From: JBCCAG01 sp050331115
Lineage (GTDB): Bacteria > Cyanobacteriota > Cyanobacteriia > CAKZMO01
NCBI GenBank assembly: GCA_050331115.1
Contig: JBHJHD010000120.1
Coordinates: 1 to 9,527, forward strand
Length of the DNA stretch: 9,527 nt
Direction: 5' to 3'
Of the stretch, positions 1 to 6,213 are shown one piece after another. Every line of letters starts with the position of its first letter. Position 1 is the stretch's first letter. The translations under genes and the position numbers were made by a program. The notes beneath the pieces were generated by a model. The model saw nothing but the letters and a program-made list of their open reading frames with translations. It searched no databases and had not been told where the DNA came from.

Positions 1-687
1 CCCGACAACAACGTCGTTACCAGCGCCCGCTACGAAGGTATCCACTGCAGAACCGCCCAGCAGCAGGTCGTCGCCGTCGCCGCCGTTGGCCTCAATTGCA
101 GTCGTGCTCGCCGTGGCGTCGAGGGTGTCGTTGCCCTCACCACCAGAGAAGACTACCTTTTCCACGGTGCTGCCTGTGAGATCGCCCACCGTGAGGGAGT
201 CGTCCCCGCCTTGGCCGTTGATTTCGAACTGCTCGATGTTCTCGTTAGTGAGGGTGAATAGCCCTAGATTTAGGCGGTTGAAAATCGCTTGACCGTCCAC
301 TTGAGACAGGTCAAACTCGTCGCCTGCGCCGTCTGCACCGTTCACCTGGGTCACATCAAAACCCGCGCCGCCGTTAATGAAGTCGCTGCCGTCGCCGTTG
401 TTCCAGATGAAGCGATCGCGACCCGACCCCAAGAGCGCAACATCGCTTCCAGTTTGACCCACAACAGTGTCGTTGCCTGACCCGGCAAAAATAAGGTCGT
501 TACCAGCGCCAGCCGCAACCCTGTCATTACCAGGACCAGCGAAAAATAGATCGTCATTGTCTCCGCCTTGGAGCTGATCATTTCCAATGCCACCAATAAA
601 GATGTCGCCGAGGTTTTGAATGCCGGCTGCATTCTCAAACAGGTCGCCGATGATCAGGTTAATCAAGTTAACAAGTAAAGGATTCAT
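1..687 (-). CDS. RTX calcium-binding nonapeptide repeat protein, N-terminal part (runs off left edge)
   Basis: The frame is open for all 229 codons from an ATG at 687 down to base 1, so the C-terminus lies outside the window. A GGAGA Shine-Dalgarno (694-698) sits 6 nt before the ATG. The protein begins MNPLLVNLINLIIGDLF, with no classical signal peptide. RTX nonapeptides of the GGxGxDxxx type follow: a first block at about residues 32-95 (GGIGNDQLQ, AGPGNDRVA, AGAGNDLIF, GSGNDTVVG) and a second at about 174-229 (GGEGNDTLD, GGDGDDLLL, AGAGNDVVV). Between them is a less repetitive stretch with an NIEQFEINGQGGDD segment. Such repeats form Ca2+-binding parallel beta-rolls and usually belong to proteins exported by type I secretion through a C-terminal signal, which would lie outside. 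Whether this one is an enzyme or a structural surface protein cannot be told. The family call is firm; the function is open. Confidence 0.88.
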   Translation of the reverse strand, partial: MNPLLVNLINLIIGDLFENAAGIQNLGDIFIGGIGNDQLQGGDNDDLFFAGPGNDRVAAGAGNDLIFAGSGNDTVVGQTGSDVALLGSGRDRFIWNNGDGSDFINGGAGFDVTQVNGADGAGDEFDLSQVDGQAIFNRLNLGLFTLTNENIEQFEINGQGGDDSLTVGDLTGSTVEKVVFSGGEGNDTLDATASTTAIEANGGDGDDLLLGGSAVDTFVAGAGNDVVVG

Positions 688-877
688 GGTGATTCTCCAA
701 AAAATGTGCATGAACGAAGTTCTGTAATAGATACAGCGGTCAATTAAAATCGGTTTTAAAGGAGTTAAAAATTTCCCGTGTCGTGAAACGTAAAGCGGCG
801 CGCTGACGATTATTGCCAGGGCAAGGCGATCGCGTTTACAGTCCGGTATAGTAGGGTACGCTATGGAGGTTTTGACC
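688..877. promoter_or_regulatory. Divergent intergenic region between the RTX gene and the Uma2 gene
   Basis: These 190 bp separate two divergent starts and must hold promoters for both. For the plus-strand gene, TATAGT at 847-852 is a fair -10 candidate, but no good -35 lies at the usual distance; TTTACA at 835-840 is too close. For the minus-strand gene no convincing -35/-10 pair was found. The stretch around 735-775 is AT-rich compared with its surroundings. A HIP1 octamer lies at 826-833. The ribosome-binding sites are clear on both sides (694-698 minus, 865-869 plus); the promoters are only inferred. Confidence 0.4.
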
Positions 878-1756
878 ATGACGACGACTCCAGACGCCTC
901 AGTCAGTCAACCCACAGTGGGTCAGCCGGCAGTTAGCCAATCCACAGTAGGCCAACCGACAGTAGGCCAACCGACAGCAGGCCAACCGACAAAGCCGCAG
1001 GTTGCTGATCCCATCTGGGACCCACCCGAACCCCCAACAGACCTGATCTTTGACGACGGAATCCCTTTGGAAAGCAACCGCCATCGCATCGCAATGAATG
1101 CGCTCATTCGATCAACCCAGCAGGCTCTCCAGGCGCAGCCCGACACGTTTGTGGGCGGCAACATGTTTGTCTACTACAGTCGCGACCAGGCCATGAACCG
1201 AGATTTCCGCGGTCCCGACTTTTTTGCGGCGCTGCGGGTCGAGCGCGATCGCGATCGACAGGGCTGGGTGGTCTGGGAAGAGCAGGGCCGCTACCCCGAC
1301 GTAATTGTCGAGCTGCTGTCGCCCAGCACCGCCGCCGTGGATAAGGGCGTCAAAAAGGACCTGTACGAGCAGGTGTTCAAAACCCCTGACTACTTCGTGT
1401 TTGACCCCTTCGACCCCGGCTCATTAGAAGGTTGGCGCTTAGATCTAACCCACGGCTACCAGCCCCTTTCCCCCAACGAGCAGGGACGGCTGTGGTGCGA
1501 GAGTCTGGGGCTGTGGTTAGGTACCTGGGACGGTGCGATTGACCGGGAACCGATGACGGGGAGTTGCCCGTGGCTGCGGCTTTATGACGCTGAGGGCAAT
1601 TTAGTGCCTTTGCCCGAGGAAGCGGCACAGCAGCGGGCTGAGCAGGAAAAACAGCGCGCTGAGCAGGAAAAACAGCGCGCTGAGCAGGAAAAACAGCGCG
1701 CCGATCGCCTGGCGGCGAAGCTGAAAGAATTGGGCATCGACCCAGAGGCGCTGTAA
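878..1756 (+). CDS. Uma2-family putative PD-(D/E)XK endonuclease
   Basis: This is a 292-residue protein of the Uma2 family (DUF820), which is strongly expanded in cyanobacteria and has a restriction-endonuclease-like fold; its cellular role is not established. The ATG at 878 is preferred over the in-frame ATG at 863, because GGAGG at 865-869 stands 8 nt before 878 and overlaps the upstream ATG. The visible core runs from about residue 65 to 220: RGPDFFAALRV with the PD at about 113-114, then YPDVIVELLSPST with the catalytic-type Glu near 145, then DKGVKKDLYEQ carrying the Lys, then the PDYFVFDP strand. Before the core are six V(G/S)Q(P/S)T-like pentapeptides. After it is a charged coiled coil of repeated EKQRAEQ heptads ending in LKELGIDPEAL, a tail common in cyanobacterial Uma2 proteins. 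The stop is 4 nt before thiD, so co-transcription is likely, though no shared role is known. A transposon-derived or nuclease function is possible but untested. Confidence 0.85.
   Translation: MTTTPDASVSQPTVGQPAVSQSTVGQPTVGQPTAGQPTKPQVADPIWDPPEPPTDLIFDDGIPLESNRHRIAMNALIRSTQQALQAQPDTFVGGNMFVYYSRDQAMNRDFRGPDFFAALRVERDRDRQGWVVWEEQGRYPDVIVELLSPSTAAVDKGVKKDLYEQVFKTPDYFVFDPFDPGSLEGWRLDLTHGYQPLSPNEQGRLWCESLGLWLGTWDGAIDREPMTGSCPWLRLYDAEGNLVPLPEEAAQQRAEQEKQRAEQEKQRAEQEKQRADRLAAKLKELGIDPEAL
902..991 (+). repeat. Six tandem 15-bp units in the 5' end of the Uma2 gene
   Basis: Six in-frame 15-bp units lie end to end (902-916, 917-931, 932-946, 947-961, 962-976, 977-991), with consensus GTAGGCCAACCGACA. 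Units 4 and 5 are identical and unit 6 differs at one base. Units 1-3 are more diverged. They encode VSQPT, VGQPA, VSQST, VGQPT, VGQPT, AGQPT, a probably disordered linker ahead of the nuclease-like core. The gradient of divergence suggests recent duplication at the 3' side. Unit number could vary between strains without breaking the frame. Confidence 0.92.
1631..1708 (+). repeat. Tandem 21-bp heptad-encoding units in the 3' end of the Uma2 gene
   Basis: Three full 21-bp units (1631-1651, 1652-1672, 1673-1693), nearly identical (consensus CAGCGCGCTGAGCAGGAAAAA), are followed by a partial fourth (1694-1708). Each unit encodes exactly seven residues, QRAEQEK, so the DNA period equals one coiled-coil heptad. 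Expansion or contraction would lengthen or shorten the helix by whole heptads while keeping both frame and coiled-coil register. Confidence 0.92.
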
Positions 1757-1760
1757 GCTC

Positions 1761-2564
1761 ATGACTACTCCCACTGCACTTACCATCGCCGGGTCCGACA
1801 GCGGCGGCGGGGCGGGCATCCAGGCCGACCTGAAGACCTTTGCCTTTCACCGCGTCCACGGCACCAGCGCCCTCACCTGCATCACCGCCCAAAATACCCA
1901 GGGGGTGAGCCGCGTCGACGCCCTGCCGCCCGAGGCAGTAGTCGCCCAGATTCAGGCTATTAGCAGCGACATCGGTATTGACGCCGCCAAAACCGGCATG
2001 CTGCTCAACGCCGATATTATCAACGCAGTGGCCCAGCAGATTGAAGCCAACCCCATAGCGCACCTGGTCGTCGACCCCGTGATGGTGTCGCGTACAGGGG
2101 CGCAGCTGATTGCCGACGAGGCGATCGCCGCCCTCAAAGCCCTGGTGCCCCTGGCCGCCGTGCTCACGCCCAACCGCTACGAAGCCCAAATCCTCAGCGG
2201 CCAAGAGATTCACACCTTGAGCGACATGAAGGCCGCGGCCCAGGAAATTCTGTCCCTCGGCCCGAAAACCGTCATCGTCAAAGGGGGGGGCTTTAGCGGC
2301 GAGCTGCGGGGGACAGACGTATTTTGCGACGGCGATCGCACCGAAGTGCTAAAGACCGAGACGGTAGATACGCCTCATACCCACGGCACCGGCTGCACCC
2401 TTTCAGCGGCGATCGCCGCCAACCTAGCGCTGGGGCATCCCCTGCTGACGGCGGTGCAGCAGGGCAAAGGCTACGTCACCCAGGCGCTGCACCACAGCTT
2501 GGCCATTGGCTCTGGGCAGGGACCGGTGGGGCACTTCTTTCCGCTGCTCGCTCAGGACGGCTAG
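1761..2564 (+). CDS. thiD: Hydroxymethylpyrimidine/phosphomethylpyrimidine kinase ThiD
   Basis: A 267-residue cytoplasmic enzyme of the ribokinase-like fold. ThiD phosphorylates hydroxymethylpyrimidine and then its monophosphate, giving HMP-PP for thiamine phosphate synthesis. The sequence carries the family signature: TIAGSDSGGGAGIQADLKT at residues 8-26, VVDPVMVSRTG at 103-113, TPNRYEA at 136-142, VKGGG at 173-177, and HTHGTGCTLSAA at 206-217 with the anion-hole/catalytic Cys212. Length is normal for the family. The start is the ATG 4 nt after the Uma2 stop; only a weak AGAGG (1744-1748) precedes it at 12 nt, so translation may partly depend on the upstream gene. No TPP riboswitch was seen in front of it. 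No other thiamine gene is in the window. A run of eight G at 2283-2290 encodes KGGG. Confidence 0.96.
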   Translation: MTTPTALTIAGSDSGGGAGIQADLKTFAFHRVHGTSALTCITAQNTQGVSRVDALPPEAVVAQIQAISSDIGIDAAKTGMLLNADIINAVAQQIEANPIAHLVVDPVMVSRTGAQLIADEAIAALKALVPLAAVLTPNRYEAQILSGQEIHTLSDMKAAAQEILSLGPKTVIVKGGGFSGELRGTDVFCDGDRTEVLKTETVDTPHTHGTGCTLSAAIAANLALGHPLLTAVQQGKGYVTQALHHSLAIGSGQGPVGHFFPLLAQDG

Positions 2565-3547
2565 TGCGACGCGCATCGCTGCTGGGCATCCTGCTGGGGT
2601 TGAGCCTCCTCACGGCGCTAGTGCTGTGGCAGGGCGCTGGACTGCTCGCCCAGACCTTTAGTCAGCTGGGCTGGCGCATCGCTTGGCTGCCGCTCGTGTA
2701 TCTGATGCCGCTGGGTGCGGCGCTGCTGTCCTGGCGCTATTTGTTTCCCTCCGGCAGAGCTCCCAGGTGGGGGCTATTGCTCTACGGCGTCTGGCTCAAC
2801 TATTCGATCAACTGGCTCTTGCCTGTGGGCCAGGTGGGGGGAGAGCTGGCGCGTATCCGGCTGCTGCTGAGCCGGAAATTTGCTTCGGCCCCCGCGATCG
2901 CCAGCATCGTCGGCGACCAAACCCTGCAGCTCGTGACCCAGGCGCTATATGCGCTGTTGGGGATAGCGCTGCTGGCGTACAGCCAGCTGGGAGAGGGATA
3001 CAGCGGGCGGCTGTGGGCGGTAATTGGGGTGAGCCTCGTCGTGCTGGTGGTGGTGAGCGGCGGCTTTTACTGGGTGCAGCACCAGGGACTATTCCGGCTG
3101 CTGTCGCGGGTGGCCCGCAAGTTTCCCCGCCTGTTCAGCCGCGCTGACCAGCCCATAGAGGAGCAGGCCCAAGCGGTTGACCTGGCGCTGCAAGCGCTGT
3201 ATCGGCGGCGCGATCGCCTCTTGGTCGCTAGCCTTTGGCGGGTGGTGTTTCGGCTAACGACAGCGGCGGAGACCTGGCTGGTGCTGGATTTTTTAGGCAT
3301 AACCGTGAGCGTGGCCGTTGCCCTGGTTTTGGAGAGCCTGGGGCAGGCGATTCGCTCGGCGGCGTTTTTAATTACGGGAGGGCTAGGTGTGGAGGAGGGG
3401 GGGTTGATGGTGGTCGGGGCGGCCCTGGGGCTGCCGCCCGCCCTGGGGCTGTCGCTGTCGCTCTGTAAGCGGGTGCGCGAGTTGCTCATTGGGGTGCCGG
3501 GGCTGCTGGCGCTGCAGATGGAAGCGGGGTGGCGAATGCTGAAGTGA
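2564..3547 (+). CDS. hpnL: HpnL-like / UPF0104 (LPG synthase TM-type) integral membrane protein
   Basis: A 327-residue polytopic membrane protein. The GTG at 2564-2566 is chosen because AGGA at 2554-2557 lies 6 nt upstream and the GTG shares its G with the thiD stop (TAGTG). Starting further upstream would put frame-shifted thiD sequence at the N-terminus. Hydrophobic segments occur at about residues 6-26, 40-56, 118-139, 151-169, 233-255, 266-291 and 304-317. Family-type motifs are NYSINWLLPVGQVGGELAR (79-97), QAIRSAAFLITGGLGVEEGG (261-280) and SLSLCKRVRELLIGVPGLLA (297-316), which closely match what I remember of the HpnL family found in hopanoid gene clusters and of the wider UPF0104 flippase/LPG-synthase membrane domain. 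Known HpnL-type genes are linked to hopanoid metabolism or transport. No other hopanoid gene is visible here, so the exact substrate is inferred only. The overlap with thiD implies translational coupling. Confidence 0.75.
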   Translation: MRRASLLGILLGLSLLTALVLWQGAGLLAQTFSQLGWRIAWLPLVYLMPLGAALLSWRYLFPSGRAPRWGLLLYGVWLNYSINWLLPVGQVGGELARIRLLLSRKFASAPAIASIVGDQTLQLVTQALYALLGIALLAYSQLGEGYSGRLWAVIGVSLVVLVVVSGGFYWVQHQGLFRLLSRVARKFPRLFSRADQPIEEQAQAVDLALQALYRRRDRLLVASLWRVVFRLTTAAETWLVLDFLGITVSVAVALVLESLGQAIRSAAFLITGGLGVEEGGLMVVGAALGLPPALGLSLSLCKRVRELLIGVPGLLALQMEAGWRMLK

Positions 3548-3591
3548 GTCCACCGATGCCTCTAAAGTGGAGCATAGCTCCAACAGCTAGC

Positions 3592-3951
3592 GAATGCCGA
3601 AGACATCTATATGCTTTTTGGCACTTCGACCACACCGGCGGTAACGAAAACCTGGGCAACGCTGGGGTAATGATTGTCGCCCATGACGAGGTCTGCACCC
3701 GCATGAGCACCGACCAGTTCATCGAGGCGCTCCAGAGGCGGGCTCTCGCATCGCCCGCCGGGAGTTAGAGGACTACCGGCGGATGCTGGGGGATGTCAGG
3801 GTGCGCACCGAGCGGGCGATCGCCGACGGGCTCACCCTAGAGGAGTTTTTAGCCTCAGACCCCACTGCAGACTACGATGACGCCTGGGGTCAGGGCTTTC
3901 TTAACCCCCGAGCAGTTTCTCACCATCGTCTACCAAGACCTAGCGGAGTAG
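3592..3951 (+). pseudogene. Decayed MBL-fold metallo-hydrolase remnant (truncated, two frameshifts)
   Basis: Three reading-frame pieces together resemble the C-terminal half of a metallo-beta-lactamase-fold hydrolase. Piece one (3592 to about 3735) reads FWHFDHTGGNENL, then IVAHDEV and STDQFIEAL. Piece two, in the next frame (about 3741-3907), reads RRELEDYRRMLGDVR, then GLTLEEFLASDPTADYDDAWG and GFLNP. Piece three, back in the first frame (3910-3951), reads EQFLTIVYQDLAE and then TAG. The second shift falls in a run of five C (3904-3908), where one extra base would explain it. The first metal His of the HxHxDH motif appears replaced by Phe (AFWHFDH, codons 3613-3633). The N-terminal part expected before this motif is absent; hpnL-like sequence ends only 44 bp upstream. 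Intact relatives would be periplasmic or cytoplasmic hydrolases of unspecified substrate. An ATG at 3556 could open the remnant, but no good ribosome-binding site precedes it. Sequencing error could explain the frameshifts but not the missing N-terminus. Confidence 0.72.
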
Positions 3952-3994
3952 CCGGGCGGTCCTGGGACTGCATCTTCCAAAACGACCAAAGCGG

Positions 3995-4405
3995 TTAGTG
4001 ATAAGAGCGCATCCGACCCATCATCACGCGAGACCCCATAATGCAGGCCATGGCCAGGCCTAATGCTGGCACGATGGAGAATTCGCGTGATGCGGTTTGC
4101 TCGGGAGATTTTTTGGCGGCAGGCTGGGTCAGCGGGATGTAGCGCTGCTGGGGCTCGATCACCGAGACGGGGTTCTCGCGGTGGAGCGACAGCATGACCA
4201 CGTTTGGGTGCAGCAGCAGCGCTAGCCCTAGCCAACAGAGCAGCATGGTCGATAGCCAGGCGCTAGACCACAGCAGCATTGGATGGGAGAGCATCCAACG
4301 AAGCGCTGGTGGGCAAAGCGCTGGCGGGGGTTTGGGGTAAGGCATGACGGGTTCAGGAGGGGGCAGTCGCAGCGAAGGCCGCACCTCAGCGGCGCGATCG
4401 CTCAC
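3995..4405 (-). CDS. Small two-helix membrane protein of unknown function
   Basis: A 136-residue frame from a GTG at 4405, or 116 residues from an ATG at 4345; neither has a strong Shine-Dalgarno. The N-terminus is proline-rich (LPPPEPV, YPKPPPALCPP). Two hydrophobic segments are visible: about residues 43-67 (MLLWSSAWLS... to GLALLL) and 109-129 (FSIVPALGLAMACIMG). Between them lies a polar stretch of about 40 residues that includes QQRYIPLTQPAAKK. That layout suggests two membrane helices with a soluble loop. I do not recognise the family. It lies 78 nt downstream of ddl on the same strand and may be the last gene of that transcript; it converges on the MBL pseudogene. Coding status rests on length, composition and strand context, so it is less certain than its neighbours. 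Confidence 0.55.
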   Translation of the reverse strand: MSDRAAEVRPSLRLPPPEPVMPYPKPPPALCPPALRWMLSHPMLLWSSAWLSTMLLCWLGLALLLHPNVVMLSLHRENPVSVIEPQQRYIPLTQPAAKKSPEQTASREFSIVPALGLAMACIMGSRVMMGRMRSYH

Positions 4406-4483
4406 CGATTACCGATAGATACCGCAGCGGCGGGGATAATTCCGCTGGGCCGGGCAAGCGCTACCCTTATTATGAAGACTGGC

Positions 4484-5533
4484 TCACGAATGGCGATCGC
4501 CCGCGAGGGTGATTAAGCGGTGCACCAGCTCTGGGAAAGACACCCCCGTGTTGCCCCATAGGGTGGGGTACATGCTGGTAGCGGTGAAGCCCGGCAGGGT
4601 GTTGATTTCGTTGATCAGCACGTCGCCCGTCGCCTCAACGTAAAAGAAATCCACCCGCGCCAGCCCGGCGCAGTCCAGCGCCTGAAACGCTTCTATGGCC
4701 CGCTGCTGCACCAGGGCGGCGATCGCTTCGGGCAAAGGCGCGGGAATCAACAGCTGGGCTTTGCCTTCGGTGTACTTGGTTTCATAGTCGTAGAAATCGG
4801 CGTCAAAGGTAATTTCCCCCACCACCGACACCTGGGGCGCATCGTTGCCCAGCACGGCGCATTCGACTTCGCGGGCCGTCACCCCCGCTTCTACAATCAG
4901 GCGGCGGTCGTAGCTGGCGGCGCTGTCGAGGGCGGCCTCTAGCTCATCGCGCGATCGCACCTTAAACACCCCCACCGACGACCCCAGGTTGGCGGGCTTG
5001 ATGAAGCAGGGGTAGGGCAAAGCTGACTCAATGCGATCGCACAGCTTGGGAAACACGCAGGGGTTAGACCACACTTCCTCCCGGGTAATGGCCATATAGT
5101 CGACCTGGGGCAGTCCCGCCTGGGCAAAGGCGCTCTTCATCGCTAGCTTGTCCATGCCCACCGACGAGGCCAGGATGCCGGGGCCGACGTAGGGGACGCC
5201 CATGAGCTGCAGCAGACCTTGAACGCTGCCGTCTTCACCGTTGGGGCCGTGGAGCACCGGAAACCAAATATCTACGGTGGCGGCCTCGTCGGGGAAGCGC
5301 CACAGACTGCCGTCCGCGATCGCTTGAGGCAGCGTTCCTGCCTCGAGGACAGGGGCGGAGAGTTCTGGGGCTCGCCACAGCCCGTCCTTCTGAATGTAGA
5401 ACGGCAGAACGGCGTAGCGATCGCGGTTTTCTGGGGCCTTTAGGGCGCGGGCGATCGCCTGGGCTGAGCGGATAGAGACCTCATGCTCCCCGGAGCATCC
5501 ACCAAATAGCAGTCCAATGCGCTTTTGTTCCAT
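4484..5533 (-). CDS. ddl: D-alanine--D-alanine ligase
   Basis: A 349-residue cytoplasmic ATP-grasp enzyme that joins two D-alanines for the peptidoglycan pentapeptide. The ATG at 5533 is preceded by AGGGG (5539-5543) at a spacing of 5 nt. Visible landmarks: N-terminal RIGLLFGGCSGEHEVS with the substrate-binding Glu16, HGPNGEDGSVQGLLQ (95-109), YVGPGILASSVGMDKL (115-130), IKPANLGSSVGV (178-189) with the loop serines, FYDYETKYTEGKAQ (247-260) with the omega-loop Tyr of true D-Ala:D-Ala ligases rather than the His of D-lactate-type Van ligases, ARVDFF (292-297), and INEINTLPGFTATSMYP (307-323) with the Mg2+/ATP-binding Glu and Asn. Length and motif set are normal, so it should be active. It follows the pseudopilin genes on the same strand after 90 nt and may share their transcript or have its own promoter in that gap. 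Confidence 0.96.
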   Translation of the reverse strand: MEQKRIGLLFGGCSGEHEVSIRSAQAIARALKAPENRDRYAVLPFYIQKDGLWRAPELSAPVLEAGTLPQAIADGSLWRFPDEAATVDIWFPVLHGPNGEDGSVQGLLQLMGVPYVGPGILASSVGMDKLAMKSAFAQAGLPQVDYMAITREEVWSNPCVFPKLCDRIESALPYPCFIKPANLGSSVGVFKVRSRDELEAALDSAASYDRRLIVEAGVTAREVECAVLGNDAPQVSVVGEITFDADFYDYETKYTEGKAQLLIPAPLPEAIAALVQQRAIEAFQALDCAGLARVDFFYVEATGDVLINEINTLPGFTATSMYPTLWGNTGVSFPELVHRLITLAGDRHS

Positions 5534-5592
5534 ATTGCCCCCTGGCCAATGTGCCCTCGCAGCTCTGCCGACACTCTACCACCCAGAGGCGC

Positions 5593-5623
5593 GCTGAGAA
5601 TTGACGGACCAGTCGAGCTCAGC
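5593..5623 (-). other. Imperfect hairpin just after the GspH-type gene stop
   Basis: On the minus strand an inverted repeat starts immediately after the TAA of the GspH-type gene: GCTGAG (5618-5623) pairs with CTCAGC (5593-5598), with a weaker inner GAC/GTC pairing and a short loop. No T-tract follows, since the next bases are GCGCC, so it is not a classical intrinsic terminator. It could be an RNA stability or attenuation element between the pilin genes and ddl, or chance. Confidence 0.3.
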
Positions 5624-6175
5624 TTACGGCGTAATCTGGCAGTCTTGGGCGCTCCGACCCGTGTCCAGGCTACCGAGCAGCGAGCGAATAATCACGCAGC
5701 GATAGGTCCCCGAACCGTCTGGCGTCACGGTTAGATAGATGGGCAAATCCGTCGAGGCTGCGCCCTGATTGACGTCGAGACCTCCGTTGGCGCTAAATAT
5801 CAGCTGGTTATTATCGAGGGAATTCCCAGCCTGATTTTGAACGGTGAAATCAAACACGTTGGAGGCCGGGCGAGTGGTCCCTAAGCTTCCGGTATCCAGC
5901 GGCACCGCTCCAGGATCGCCATCGCCGGGGTAATCTATCGTGACTGCGGCTTCGTCAAACGTAATGGCGCGATCGCTGCGCAGGCGGCGAGCCTCTGACT
6001 GCGTTTGCCGCAGCGCCTGCCTGATTTGGTCAGTGGCGAGCTTGGCTTTTTGCCGGTTGGCAAGCGTCGCCCAGCCCGGGGCCGCGATCGCCGTCAGTAC
6101 AGCAATGATGATCACGACAACGAGTATCTCAAACAGCGTAAATCCTGATTCGGCCTGCGAGCGCATTCTAGCCAC
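5624..6175 (-). CDS. GspH/FimT-type pseudopilin (HpsD-position gene)
   Basis: A 183-residue class III prepilin. The GTG at 6175 is taken as start because AGGAG (6183-6187) lies 7 nt before it; an ATG three codons later (6166) is the alternative. The prepilin peptidase site is G11/FTLFE, with the conserved Glu at +5 (Glu16), followed by a hydrophobic helix at about 17-33. The helix continues amphipathically through QALRQTQSEARRLRSDRAI, typical of GspH/FimT minor pilins. The beta-rich C-terminal domain contains NQLIFSANGG and ends with two cysteines (about 160 and 179). It would be processed and N-methylated by PilD and assembled into an inner-membrane-anchored pseudopilus. It lies 38 nt after the HpsC-like gene and fills the position of hpsD in the Nostoc punctiforme hps cluster as I remember it; the symbol is not assigned because FimT-like proteins diverge strongly. 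Confidence 0.85.
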   Translation of the reverse strand: MARMRSQAESGFTLFEILVVVIIIAVLTAIAAPGWATLANRQKAKLATDQIRQALRQTQSEARRLRSDRAITFDEAAVTIDYPGDGDPGAVPLDTGSLGTTRPASNVFDFTVQNQAGNSLDNNQLIFSANGGLDVNQGAASTDLPIYLTVTPDGSGTYRCVIIRSLLGSLDTGRSAQDCQITP

Positions 6176-6213
6176 GGTGCATCTCCTCTAAATAGTCTGT
6201 GACAGTGATAATG

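Noticed and set aside
738..743. TTGACC (minus strand) as a -35 box for the RTX gene
   Set aside because: No acceptable -10 hexamer lies at 16-18 bp from it, so a promoter call is not supported.
1377..2213. Long minus-strand open frame (278 codons) opposite Uma2 and thiD
   Set aside because: It is the complement of two clearly recognisable genes, has no family-like motifs, and its composition mirrors the sense strand.
2324..2563. Upstream extension of the hpnL-like reading frame inside thiD (frame open from 2324)
   Set aside because: The stretch lies in another frame of the well-conserved thiD and yields an Arg/Ser/Gly-rich sequence unlike a membrane protein; the GTG at 2564 with its AGGA site fits better.
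3067..3489. Minus-strand open frame opposite the hpnL-like gene
   Set aside because: Ser/Arg/Pro-rich shadow of a GC-rich gene whose plus-strand product has consistent membrane helices and family motifs.
4425..4447. Inverted repeat CAGCGG / CCGCTG between ddl and the small membrane protein
   Set aside because: Only six base pairs with an 11-base loop and no T-tract; too weak to call a terminator.
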